Shown here: positions 50,861-59,209 of the stretch, piece by piece
How the letters are laid out: every line of letters starts with the position of its first letter
Numbering within the stretch: the stretch's first letter is position 1
Assembly (NCBI GenBank): GCA_028876385.1
Contig: JAGWSF010000028.1
Span: forward strand, 1-64,000
Reading direction: 5' to 3'
From: Acidobacteriota bacterium
GTDB lineage: Bacteria; Actinomycetota; Acidimicrobiia; Acidimicrobiales; Palsa-688
DNA length: 64,000 nt
Notes under the pieces: model-generated
Databases searched by the model: none
Seen by the model: the letters and a program-made list of their open reading frames with translations, nothing else
What the model was told of the DNA's origin: nothing
Position numbers and translations under genes: made by a program

Positions 50861-51640
50861 CTAGAGCGGGGTCACGTAGGCACCCGAGATGCCACCGTCC
50901 ACCAGGAACGTGGAAGCGGTCATGAACGAGGAGTCGTCGCTGGCGAGGAAGGCCACCGCCGCCGCCATCTCCTCGGGCTCGCCGAAACGGCCGATGGGCA
51001 CATGGACCATGCGGCGGGCGGCCCGCTCGGGGTCCTTGGCGAACAACTCCTGCAGCAGCGGGGTGTTCACCGGACCGGGGCAGAGGGCGTTGACCCTGAT
51101 CCCCTCCCGGGCGAACTGGACCCCGAGCTCGCGGGTCATGGCGAGAACTCCGCCCTTGGATGCGGTGTAGGAGATCTGCGATGTGGCCGAGCCGAGCACC
51201 GCCACGAACGAAGCGGTATTGATGATCGAGCCCTTGCCCTGCTGCTGCATGTAAGGGATCACCTTCTGGCAGCAGAGGTAGACCGACTTCAGGTTGACGT
51301 CTTGGACCCGCGTCCAGGCGTCGACATCTGTGGTGAGGATGGAGTCGTCCTCGGGCGGCGATATCCCGGCGTTGTTGAACGCCACGTCGATGCGGCCGTA
51401 GGCCCGGTGGGCTTCGGCGAAGAGGTTGGCTACGTCATCGGCGTTGGACACGTCCGTGGCCACGAACAGGCCGTCGACGGAATCTGCGGCCTGTTTGCCC
51501 GCCTCCGGGTCCACGTCGGCGACCACCACCTTGGCTCCCTCAGAGGCCAGGCGCCGCACCGTCGCCAAGCCGATACCTCCAGCTCCGCCGGTCACCACCG
51601 CCACCCGGTCGACGAGTCGCCGGCAGACCATTTCTTCCAT
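50861..51640 (-). CDS. short-chain dehydrogenase/reductase of the amine cluster
   Basis: A 259-residue classical SDR. Motifs are TGGAGGIGLATVRRLAS, FNNAGISPP, NTASFVAVLGSATSQISYTASKG (YxxxK), and the C-terminal TFLVDGGISG. Family enzymes oxidise alcohols with NAD(P)+. In the order GS-like ligase, hydrolase, aldehyde dehydrogenase, SDR, it takes the place that PuuB (an amine oxidase) has in the E. coli putrescine pathway. The gap to the ALDH gene is 5 nt. It could oxidise the hydroxyl of a gamma-glutamylated amino alcohol. Confidence 0.9.
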   Translation of the reverse strand: MEEMVCRRLVDRVAVVTGGAGGIGLATVRRLASEGAKVVVADVDPEAGKQAADSVDGLFVATDVSNADDVANLFAEAHRAYGRIDVAFNNAGISPPEDDSILTTDVDAWTRVQDVNLKSVYLCCQKVIPYMQQQGKGSIINTASFVAVLGSATSQISYTASKGGVLAMTRELGVQFAREGIRVNALCPGPVNTPLLQELFAKDPERAARRMVHVPIGRFGEPEEMAAAVAFLASDDSSFMTASTFLVDGGISGAYVTPL

Positions 51641-51645
51641 GCTCC

Positions 51646-53010
51646 CTACTCCTCTGTCGCGATGAACACGTTCTTGGTTTCGGAGAACGAGTCGGGGGCG
51701 TCAGGTCCCAACTCGCGTCCGAGGCCCGACTGCTTGTATCCGCCGAAGGGGGTCCAGTAGCGGACCGAGGAGTGGGAGTTCACCGACAGGTTTCCCGACT
51801 CCACCCCCCGGGCGACGCGCAGGGCCCGCCCCACGTCCCTCGTCCAGATCGACCCGGACAGGCCGTAGTCGGTGTCGTTGGCCATGCGCAGGGCCTCGGC
51901 TTCGTCGGCGAAGGTGGCTACGGCCACCACCGGACCGAAGATCTCCTCCCGGAAGGCCGGCGAGGAGGTGGACAGCCCGGCCAGCACCGTCGGCGGGTAC
52001 CAGAAGCCGGGGCCGTCGGGGCAGCTGCCCCGAAACGCCACATCCGAGTCGTCGGGCACATAGGCCGCCACCGACTGGCGCTGGGCGGCGCTGATGAGCG
52101 GACCCATGTCGGCCTGCTCAGAAGCCGGATCCTCGACCCTGAGGGCCTTGACGGCCGGCTCGAGCAGCTCCATGAAGCGGTCGTAGGCGGACCGCTCGAC
52201 CAGGATGCGCGAGCGGGCGCAGCAGTCCTGGCCGGCATTGTCGAACACGCTCATGGGGGCGGTGGCGGCCGCCTTCTCGAGGTCGGCGTCGGCGAAGATG
52301 ATGTTGGCGCTCTTGCCGCCCAGCTCCAGGGTGACCCGTTTGACCTGCTCGGCGCAGCCGGCCATGACCCGCTTGCCGACCGCGGTCGAGCCGGTGAACA
52401 CCACCTTGCGGACATCGGGATGGGTCACGAAGCGCTCGCCGACCACCGAACCGGCCCCGGGGATCACATTGAACACATGCTCGGGCAGCCCCGCTTCGAG
52501 AGCCAGCTCGCCGAGACGGATGGCCGTCAGCGGGGTCAACTCGGCCGGTTTGAGGACCACCGTGTTGCCCGCCGCCAGAGCCGGGGCGAAGCCCCAACCG
52601 GCGATGGGCATCGGGAAGTTCCACGGCACGATCACCCCCACCACCCCGAGGGGCTCCTTGAAGGTGATGTCCACCCCGCCGGGGACCGGAATTTGGCGCC
52701 CGAACAGCCGCTCGGGGGCCGCCGAGTAGTACATCAGGCAGTCGCGAACGTTGCCGGCCTCCCAGCGGGCGTTGCCGATGGTGTGCCCGGAGTTGGTCAC
52801 CTCGAGGCGGGCCAGTTCCTCGCGGTGGCTGTCCACCGTCTCGGCGAAGCGGCGCAGGAGGGCCGCCCGGTCGGCGGGCGAGACGGCTCTCCAGGAGTCG
52901 AAGGCCCGTCGGGCCGCTTCGATGGCGGTGTCGGCCTCGGGCAGGGAGGTCTGGTCGATTCGGGCCACGACCTGCTCGGTGGCGGGATTGACCACTTCGG
53001 TGGTGCTCAA
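51646..53010 (-). CDS. aldehyde dehydrogenase (PuuC-like)
   Basis: A 454-residue NAD(P)+-dependent aldehyde dehydrogenase. Catalytic Cys is in [13 protein letters not shown], the general base Glu in [13 protein letters not shown], and the cofactor loop in [14 protein letters not shown]. The pair of Cys at the active site is common in the family. It starts at TTG 53010, overlapping the TGA of the gamma-glutamyl hydrolase gene (TTGA), so translation is coupled. In the gamma-glutamyl pathway it would turn the aldehyde into the carboxylate. Confidence 0.92.
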   Translation of the reverse strand: MSTTEVVNPATEQVVARIDQTSLPEADTAIEAARRAFDSWRAVSPADRAALLRRFAETVDSHREELARLEVTNSGHTIGNARWEAGNVRDCLMYYSAAPERLFGRQIPVPGGVDITFKEPLGVVGVIVPWNFPMPIAGWGFAPALAAGNTVVLKPAELTPLTAIRLGELALEAGLPEHVFNVIPGAGSVVGERFVTHPDVRKVVFTGSTAVGKRVMAGCAEQVKRVTLELGGKSANIIFADADLEKAAATAPMSVFDNAGQDCCARSRILVERSAYDRFMELLEPAVKALRVEDPASEQADMGPLISAAQRQSVAAYVPDDSDVAFRGSCPDGPGFWYPPTVLAGLSTSSPAFREEIFGPVVAVATFADEAEALRMANDTDYGLSGSIWTRDVGRALRVARGVESGNLSVNSHSSVRYWTPFGGYKQSGLGRELGPDAPDSFSETKNVFIATEE

Positions 53011-53741
53011 GCGTTCCTCTCGTTTCGGTAGGCGGCGGCCGCCTCGACCAGGGACTCGAAGAGGCGGTCGTCGGCGTCATTGCTCTCCGGGTGCCACTGC
53101 ACGCCGACGGTGAAGCGGTGTCCGGGAAGCTCGACCCCTTCGACCGTGCCGTCGGGGGCGCGGGCGACCACCTCGAGGCCCTTTCCCACTCGGTTCACGC
53201 CCTGGTGGTGATGACACATCACCTCGCCGGCCGGGCCGAGGACCGAAGCGAGCACGCTCCCCGTTTCGATCTCGACCGTATTGGGGGTCATCCGTCCCGG
53301 TACGGCCCGGTGGCGGTCGGTGCCGGTGACGTCGGGGAGATGCTGGTGAAGTGTGCCGCCGAGGGCCACGTTCATCACCTGCAGGCCCCGGCAGATGGCC
53401 AGGACCGGTAGGTCCATCTCGATGGCGGCCAGGCACAGCGCCGACTCCCATCGGTCGCGCTCGGTCCTCGGGCGGTCGGTGGACGGATGGGGCGGTGCTC
53501 CGTAGCGCGCCGGGTCGACGTCGGCCCCGCCGGTGAGGACCAGGGCCGCCAACGCGTCGAGGACCTCGTGGGGGTCGGCGGCCGAGGGCGGCAGGAGGAT
53601 GGGGGCACCTCCGGAGCGCACCACCGCCGACACGTAGGTCATCGGCAACAGCGCCGACACTTCGTCCCAGACGCCGTGGCGGGCGGACTCGACGTAGGTG
53701 GTGAGCCCGATGAGGGGCCGGTCAGAGCCGCTCGAAACCAC
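53007..53741 (-). CDS. gamma-glutamyl-GABA hydrolase-like class I amidotransferase (PuuD-like)
   Basis: A 244-residue peptidase C26 hydrolase. The nucleophile elbow is [16 protein letters not shown], and the His/Glu pair is [11 protein letters not shown]. It removes the gamma-glutamyl group from the final carboxylated intermediate. The start is GTG 53741, overlapping the end of the ligase gene by 20 nt. Position between the ligase and the aldehyde dehydrogenase is the hallmark of gamma-glutamylation pathways. Confidence 0.9.
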   Translation of the reverse strand: MVSSGSDRPLIGLTTYVESARHGVWDEVSALLPMTYVSAVVRSGGAPILLPPSAADPHEVLDALAALVLTGGADVDPARYGAPPHPSTDRPRTERDRWESALCLAAIEMDLPVLAICRGLQVMNVALGGTLHQHLPDVTGTDRHRAVPGRMTPNTVEIETGSVLASVLGPAGEVMCHHHQGVNRVGKGLEVVARAPDGTVEGVELPGHRFTVGVQWHPESNDADDRLFESLVEAAAAYRNERNA

Positions 53742-55071
53742 GGAACCTCTCCCAGTCGGTCACCGCCGCCGCGTAGGCGTCGAGCTCGATCCGGGCGGCA
53801 TTGACGTAGTGCTCCACCACGAGCCGGCCGAACGCCTTCTCGGCCACTTCGCTGCCGGCCAGGAGGCGGGCCGCCTCGTCGAGCGAGGCCGGCACCCGGG
53901 GCAGGTCGGCCCGGTAGGCGTTGCCGGTGAACTCCGCCTCGAGTGGCAGTTCGTGTTCCACGCCGTGCAGGCCGGCGGCGATGAGGGCGGCCACGGCCAG
54001 GTAGGGGTTCACGTCCCCACCCGGGACCCGGTGCTCCACCCGGAGGGAGTCCCCGTGACCGACGACCCGCAAGGCGCAGGTTCGATTGTCCCGGCCCCAG
54101 GCGACCGCGGTGGGGGCGAAGCTGCCCTCGACGTAGCGCTTGTAGCTGTTGATGTTGGGCGCCAGGAAGTAGGTGAGCTCCCGGGTGGTGGCGAGCAGAC
54201 CGGCGAGGAAGTGTTCCATGAGCGGGGAGAAGCCGTGCCGGCGGTCACCGGCCATGACCGCCTCGCCGTCGGTCGAGCGGAGGCTCAGGTGGATGTGGCA
54301 CGAGTTGCCCTCGCGCTCGTCCCACTTGGCCATGAACGTCAGGCTCATGCCTTCCTGGGCGGCGATCTCCTTGGCGCCGGACTTGTAGATGCTGTGGTTG
54401 TCGCAGGTGGCGAGGGCGTGGGCGTAGCGGAAGGCGATCTCGTGCTGGCCCAGGTTGCACTCACCCTTGGCCGACTCCACGTAGAGGCCGGCCCCCTCCA
54501 TCTCGGCCCGGATGCGCCGCAGCACCGGCTCGACCCGGGCCGTGCCCATGATGGAGTAGTCGACGTTGTACTGATTGGCCGGTTTGAGGCCCCGGTAGCC
54601 CTTGTCCCAGGCCTCCTCGTAGGAATCACCGAAGAGGATGAACTCCAGCTCGGTGCCGGCGTAGGGCACCAGGTTGCGCTCGGCCAGGCGGTCGAGCTGG
54701 CCCTTCAGGACCTGTCGGGGGGAGGCCTCCACGGGCCGGCCGTCCTCCCACTCGAGATCGCAGATGACCATGGCCGTGCCCGGGTGCCAGGGCACCCGGC
54801 GCAGGGTGGCGAGGTCCGGCTTCATCACGAAGTCCCCGTACCCCTTCTCCCAAGACGACATGGCGTAGCCGTCGACGGTGTTCATGTCGACGTCGACGGC
54901 GAGCAGGTAGTTGCACCCCTCGGCGGCGTGGGGGACGACCTCCTCGAGGAAGAACCGGGCTGAGCAGCGCTTGCCCTGGAGCCGCCCCTGCATGTCGGTG
55001 ATGGCCACCACGACGGTATCGATCCGCCCATCGGCGGCCATCTCGGTCAACTCGTCGAGAGTCAGTGTCAC
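53722..55071 (-). CDS. glutamine-synthetase-like gamma-glutamyl-amine ligase
   Basis: A 449-residue GS-family ligase. It has LLAVDVDMNTVDG and WHPGTAMVICDLEWEDG in the N-terminal half, metal-binding Glu region ESAKGECNLGQHEIAF, and the C-terminal loop KRYVEGSFAPTAVAWGRDNRTCALRVVG. This is the PuuA/GlnA4-type group, which ligates glutamate to putrescine, ethanolamine or related amines with ATP, rather than GlnA for nitrogen assimilation. It is the first gene of the minus-strand operon and diverges from the permease gene over an operator-rich 214-nt gap. Confidence 0.9.
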   Translation of the reverse strand: MTLTLDELTEMAADGRIDTVVVAITDMQGRLQGKRCSARFFLEEVVPHAAEGCNYLLAVDVDMNTVDGYAMSSWEKGYGDFVMKPDLATLRRVPWHPGTAMVICDLEWEDGRPVEASPRQVLKGQLDRLAERNLVPYAGTELEFILFGDSYEEAWDKGYRGLKPANQYNVDYSIMGTARVEPVLRRIRAEMEGAGLYVESAKGECNLGQHEIAFRYAHALATCDNHSIYKSGAKEIAAQEGMSLTFMAKWDEREGNSCHIHLSLRSTDGEAVMAGDRRHGFSPLMEHFLAGLLATTRELTYFLAPNINSYKRYVEGSFAPTAVAWGRDNRTCALRVVGHGDSLRVEHRVPGGDVNPYLAVAALIAAGLHGVEHELPLEAEFTGNAYRADLPRVPASLDEAARLLAGSEVAEKAFGRLVVEHYVNAARIELDAYAAAVTDWERFRGFERL

Positions 55072-55124
55072 CGAACCATTCCTACACCCGTCGCGAGAGC
55101 GTCACCCGCTCGAAACATTGGATT

Positions 55125-55159
55125 GAAACAATGGACTATGGACAGGCCATTGGTGTTTC
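55125..55159. promoter_or_regulatory. imperfect inverted repeat in divergent ligase/permease gap
   Basis: GAAACAATGG (55125-55134) and CCATTGGTGTTTC (55147-55159), complementary except for a 3-nt interruption, lie about 55 nt upstream of the GS-like gene. They are A+T-rich against the local base composition. A second GAAAC at 55112-55116 precedes the first arm. This looks like an operator for a second regulator, perhaps the FCD GntR. Confidence 0.4.
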
Positions 55160-55206
55160 TGCTCCAATACCTAGTGCAGGAAGGGATTGGCGCGCAAGCT
55201 GTCCAT

Positions 55207-55222
55207 TTGGGTCTAGACCCAA
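55207..55222. promoter_or_regulatory. perfect 16-bp palindrome, GntR/HutC-type operator
   Basis: TTGGGTCTAGACCCAA, a perfect palindrome 63 nt upstream of the permease GTG. Its core GTCTAGAC and flanks resemble the DasR-type dre consensus (TGGTCTAGACCA). The same 8-bp core occurs at 58238-58245 beside the HutC-like regulator gene, so that regulator is the likely ligand. Confidence 0.75.
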
Positions 55223-55285
55223 CCGGCCAGCGGTGTTACAGTCCGCTCGTTTCTCAGGGGAGGCACTTGTGAATAGGGAGGCAGT

Positions 55286-56942
55286 GTGTCGGATGTGATC
55301 CGGGACCGCTCGGCCGAGCTCGCCGGCATGGATGCCGATGAGCGACGGTTGGCCGAGTTGGGCTACAAGCAGGAGCTGAACCGGAGCTGGTCGGGGTTTC
55401 ACAACTTCGCCATCTCGTTCTCCATCATCTCGATCCTGGCCGGGTGTTTCACCACCTTCGGTACGGGGTGGAACGGCGGGGGCCCGGCAGCCATCGCCTG
55501 GGGGTGGCCCATCCTCGGGCTGGGCGTGCTGATGATCGGCCTGTGCCTGTCCGAGCTGGTGTCGGCCTACCCGACCTCGGGCGGCATCTACTGGTGGGCG
55601 TCCAAGCTGGGCGGTCCCAAGGCCGGCTACTACACCGGCTGGCTGAACCTGATCGGCCTGCTGGCCATCGTGGCGTCGGTGGCCTACGGGTGTGCCACCT
55701 TCTTCGACCTGATGCTCGGGTTCTTCGACTCCGGGTACACGTCGGGCAACCTCAACCACATATTCCTGTACTTCCTGGTGGTCCTCGTGCTGGCCTCGCT
55801 GGTCAACATCTTCTCGAGCCACCTGCTGGCCATCATCAACAGCGTTTCGGTGTGGTGGCACGTCTTCGGTGCCGCCGCCGTGGTGCTGATCCTGATCTTC
55901 CTGCCCCACCACCACGCCAGCCTGTCGACGGTGTTCACCAAGACGGTCAACAACACCGGCTTCTTCGGGGGTCGCACCGGCGGGTTCGGCTACATCTTCC
56001 TGATCCTGCCCATCGGAGCCCTGCTCACCCTCTACACCATCACCGGCTACGACGCCTCGGCCCACCTCTCGGAGGAGACCAAGTCGGCCGCCAACTCGGC
56101 GGCCCGGGGCATCTGGCAGTCCATCCTCTACTCGGCCATCGGAGGGTGGATCCTGCTGCTGGCCTTCCTCTTCGCCGTCCAACCGTCTGTCACTTCGACT
56201 GTCAATGGTAAGTCGACCACGATGAGCGGGGTAGACGCCGTCACCAATGGTGGTGGCGGGGTGTCGGTCATCTTCTCGCAGGCCCTCACCAAACAAGTGG
56301 GGTGGGATCGTCCTGCTCATCTCCACCGCCGGGCAGTTCTTCTGCACCATGGCCTGCATGACCAGCTGCACCCGGATGCTGTTCGCCTTCAGCCGGGACG
56401 GGGCCGTCCCCGGCCACCGCTACTGGTCGAGGCTCAACTCCAGCCGGGTGCCGGTCTACGGGGTCATCCTCACCGCCGTCATCTCGGTCATCCTGACCGC
56501 CCCGGCGCTGGTGAAGGTCAATATCAACGGGGCCCCGGTGCCGGTCGCCTTCTACGCCGTGGTGTCCATCGGCGTCATCGGGCTTTACTGGTGCTTCTCC
56601 ATCCCCATCTGGCTGCGTCTGAAGATGGGCGACCGTTTTGAGGGCGGGGGCTGGACCCTCGGCGCCCGCTACAAGGTGATCGCCCCCCTGGCCCTGCTGG
56701 TCGTCTTCATCACCACCATCTCGGCCTTCCTGCCCACCTCCAACGGGGGCGTGCCGTGGTCACCGCACGGGGTGTGGGGCTGGCGCTATGTGAACTACAC
56801 CATCCTGGTGGTCCCCGGCGCCATGCTGCTGCTGTGGCTCTACTGGCACCTGTCGGTGAAACACTGGTTCACCGGGCCCAAGCACAACATCGACGTGCCG
56901 GACCAGCCGGCTGCGGCCCAACCGGCGCCGGCAGCAGAGTAG
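55286..56942 (+). pseudogene. APC-superfamily permease interrupted by a single-base frameshift
   Basis: The protein would have about 551 residues and about twelve helices. It begins GTG 55286 (RBS AGGGAGG) and has LGYKQELNRSWSGFHNFAISFSI and TTFGTGWNGGGPAAIAWGWP, typical of the GABA/choline/polyamine branch. The first frame gives residues to about SQALTKQ at 56290-56300. The continuation WGGIVLLISTAGQFFCTMACM is found only one base further, in a second frame ending at 56942. One extra base in AAACAAGTGGGG explains it. The second part continues the helices and C-terminal tail normally, so the gene is otherwise intact: recent mutation, sequencing error, or true loss. Confidence 0.85.
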
Positions 56943-56954
56943 GGGGACGGGGCC

Positions 56955-57377
56955 GTGTACTCGAGCATCCTCGTGGCCGTCGACGACTCCGAGCAGTCGC
57001 AGAGGGCGGTGAGCGCGGCTGGTGAGCTGGCCAGGCTCTCCGGGGCCACCGTCCATCTCTTCCATGTCCGTGAACGCCAGGACGTCATCGGCAAGAGCGG
57101 CGGTTCTTTCGACGTCGAGGACGCCGAGGAGGTCACCGCTCTGCTCGAGCGGTCGGTCGCCGCGCTGAGCGACAGCGGGGTGACCACCACGACCAAGTCG
57201 GTGCACGTGCCCATCGGCCACGTCGCCAACGAGATCGTCAAGGCCGCCGCCGAGGCGGGAGCCGACACCATAGTGATGGGCTCCCACGGTCGTTCCAGCC
57301 TGGCCGCCGTAGTGCTCGGCTCCAACGCCTACAAGGTGCTGCACCTCGCCGACCGGCCGGTGCTGGTGGTGCGTTAG
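56955..57377 (+). CDS. universal stress protein (UspA-type)
   Basis: A 140-residue Usp domain. N-terminal SILVAVDDSEQSQRAVSAA and C-terminal ATP loop GSHGRSSLAAVVLGSNAYKVLH are intact. It starts at GTG 56955, 12 nt after the permease gene, in the same direction, so it may be co-transcribed. The 4-nt overlap with the end of the HutC-like gene is convergent. Confidence 0.9.
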   Translation: MYSSILVAVDDSEQSQRAVSAAGELARLSGATVHLFHVRERQDVIGKSGGSFDVEDAEEVTALLERSVAALSDSGVTTTTKSVHVPIGHVANEIVKAAAEAGADTIVMGSHGRSSLAAVVLGSNAYKVLHLADRPVLVVR

Positions 57378-58189
57378 GCGGAGGGGGCGACGCCCCCGGC
57401 TGAGGAGCCGGGGGCGGTTAGGCCGGTGCGCAGGGATATCCGGATACGGTCGGGGCGGAACAGGTCCCGGGCGAACTCCACCGGGCGCCCCGCCGCCGTG
57501 TAGGCGGTCCGCTCGATGAGCATCAGCGGGGCGGCCACGGCGATGTCCAGCAGATCGGCCTCCTCCCGGCGGGCGATGACCGGTTCGAGGGACTCGGCCG
57601 CGCTCGCCGGCACCTGACCGTAGCGGCGGCCGAGCAGTTCGTAGAGCGACCCGGTCAGGCGGTGGGCCAGGAGGTCGGGGAACGTCTCGGAGGGGAAGTA
57701 GGAGCGTTCGATGGCCAGGGGCTCGCGGCGGGCTGTCCGGACCCTGACCACCTCGTGCACGGCGGCCGCCCGGGGTAGCGCCAGGGCCGAGGCCACGGCC
57801 CGGTTGGCCGCTATGGTGCGGGCCGATATCACCCGGGCGCCGGCGCGCAGGTTGGCCCGGCGCATCTGCACGGTGAATCCGGCCAGCCCGGTCAGGTCGC
57901 AGTCGATGCGGGCCTCGCGGATGAAGGTGCCCCCGTTGCGACCGGCGCGCCGTTCCAACGTCCCGGCCGCCTGCAGCGCGGCGAGGGCCTGGCGGAGGGT
58001 CATGCGGCTGACGCCGAGCAGCGACGCGAAGCGGTCCTCGCGGGGGAGGCGGTCGCCGGCGACGAGGTCGCCGCGGGCCATGAGGTCGGTGAGCCAGTGG
58101 GTGATGGCGGCGTGCACCGGGGTGCCGTCGAGGCGCGACAGATCGGGGGCCGTGGCCAGCCAGTCCGGCTGGGTCCGGTCCTCGCTCAC
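57374..58189 (-). CDS. GntR-family regulator, HutC/UTRA type (DasR-like)
   Basis: About 271 residues. The N-terminal winged HTH is DRLPREDRFASLLGVSRMTLRQALAALQAAGTLERRAGR, followed by a UTRA ligand domain (VHEVVRVRTARREPLAIERSYFPSETFPDLL, LEPVIARREEADLLDIAVAAPLMLIERTAYTAAGRPVEFARDLFRPDR). The frame is open upstream for kilobases by chance, but VSEDRTQPDW at GTG 58189 is the sensible start. HutC members commonly bind GTCTAGAC-type palindromes, and such a site lies 49 nt upstream in the divergent gap and at 55207-55222. I infer that it controls the permease, kinase and flavoprotein genes. Confidence 0.88.
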   Translation of the reverse strand: MSEDRTQPDWLATAPDLSRLDGTPVHAAITHWLTDLMARGDLVAGDRLPREDRFASLLGVSRMTLRQALAALQAAGTLERRAGRNGGTFIREARIDCDLTGLAGFTVQMRRANLRAGARVISARTIAANRAVASALALPRAAAVHEVVRVRTARREPLAIERSYFPSETFPDLLAHRLTGSLYELLGRRYGQVPASAAESLEPVIARREEADLLDIAVAAPLMLIERTAYTAAGRPVEFARDLFRPDRIRISLRTGLTAPGSSAGGVAPSA

Positions 58190-58237
58190 AGATGAGGCCC
58201 GCGCACCATGCGACGCCGATGATAACCACCGGGTTCT

Positions 58238-58245
58238 GTCTAGAC
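58238..58245. promoter_or_regulatory. GTCTAGAC operator core, HutC-gene/kinase-gene gap
   Basis: GTCTAGAC at 58238-58245 lies between the divergent HutC-like regulator and the kinase-like gene. The flanks (TTCT and CTGA) are less symmetric than at the other site (55207-55222). Identical 8-bp core, only two copies seen in the intergenic regions of this part, supports shared control. Confidence 0.6.
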
Positions 58246-58276
58246 CTGAAAGCGGCGGAGCCCTATCCTGGCGGGA

Positions 58277-59209
58277 GTGGGGGGAAGCGTTCCGGCCGAC
58301 GACCAGGAGGTGCTGGAGCGCATCTTCCTCAGGGTGGAGGAGCTGAAGGGCCAGGTGGTCGCCGCCCAGCCGCTGCCCGGTGGGCTGACCAACCGCAACT
58401 ACCGGGTGGACACCCGGGACGGCTCGTTCGTCGTACGGGTCTCGCCCCGGCCGGCGGGGGGACTGCCCATCGACCGTGACCACGAGCACCGCAACTCGGT
58501 GATTGCGGCGTCGACCGGGGTCGGGGCGCCGGTCGTCGCCTACCTTCCCGACGAGCTCGCCATGGTGATCGGTTTCATCGACGGTGTCACCTTCACCGAC
58601 GCCTCGTTCGCCGACGACCGCCATGTGGAGCGGGTGGCAGTGGCCTGCCGGCGCCTCCACGACGGCCCCCGTTTCGTCAACGACTTCGACATGTTCGACG
58701 TCCAGGCCTCCTACCTGGATCTGGTGCGTCGCCACGGGTACCGGCTGCCGGCCGACTACTGCGACCACCTCGATGCAGTGGCGCGCATCCGGGGCGCCCT
58801 CACCCGGCGCTTCGAGGGGGTCGTCGCCTGTCACAACGACCTTCTCGCCGGCAACTTCATCGACGACGGCCGGGACGTGCGCATAATCGACTACGAGTAC
58901 GCGGGTAACAACGATCCGTGTTTCGAGCTGGGCAACATCTGGAGTGAGTGCCACCTGACGCTCGAGCAGCTGTCGGGACTGGTCACCGCCTACTACGGCC
59001 GCCACCGGGTGAGCCGTCTGGCCCGGGCCCGCCTGCTGGGGCTCATGTCGCAGTACGGGTGGACGCTGTGGGCGTCCATCCAGGAGGCCACCAGCCACAT
59101 CGAGTTCGACTACTGGGAGTGGGGCATGGAGAAGTACGAGCGGGCCGTGGCCACCTTCCGGGGGCCCGACCTGGACGGGTTGATCGAGCAGGCACAGGAG
59201 GACGACTAG
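58277..59209 (+). CDS. choline/ethanolamine kinase-like phosphotransferase
   Basis: A 310-residue APH-fold kinase. Visible are NRNYRVDTRDGSFVVRVSP (nucleotide loop), VACHNDLLAGNFIDDG (Brenner-like motif with catalytic Asp), and IIDYEYAGNNDPCFELGNIWSE (DYEYAxxND, the choline/ethanolamine kinase form of the metal-binding loop). The usual reaction is phosphorylation of choline, ethanolamine or similar alcohols. The ATG of the flavoprotein gene follows its TAG with no gap. Regulated probably from the GTCTAGAC site upstream. Confidence 0.88.
   Translation: MGGSVPADDQEVLERIFLRVEELKGQVVAAQPLPGGLTNRNYRVDTRDGSFVVRVSPRPAGGLPIDRDHEHRNSVIAASTGVGAPVVAYLPDELAMVIGFIDGVTFTDASFADDRHVERVAVACRRLHDGPRFVNDFDMFDVQASYLDLVRRHGYRLPADYCDHLDAVARIRGALTRRFEGVVACHNDLLAGNFIDDGRDVRIIDYEYAGNNDPCFELGNIWSECHLTLEQLSGLVTAYYGRHRVSRLARARLLGLMSQYGWTLWASIQEATSHIEFDYWEWGMEKYERAVATFRGPDLDGLIEQAQEDD

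Noticed and set aside
56281-56310. Programmed +1 ribosomal frameshift in the permease
   Set aside because: No known slippery codon, rare codon, or stop-codon context; a simple 1-nt insertion or sequencing error explains it.
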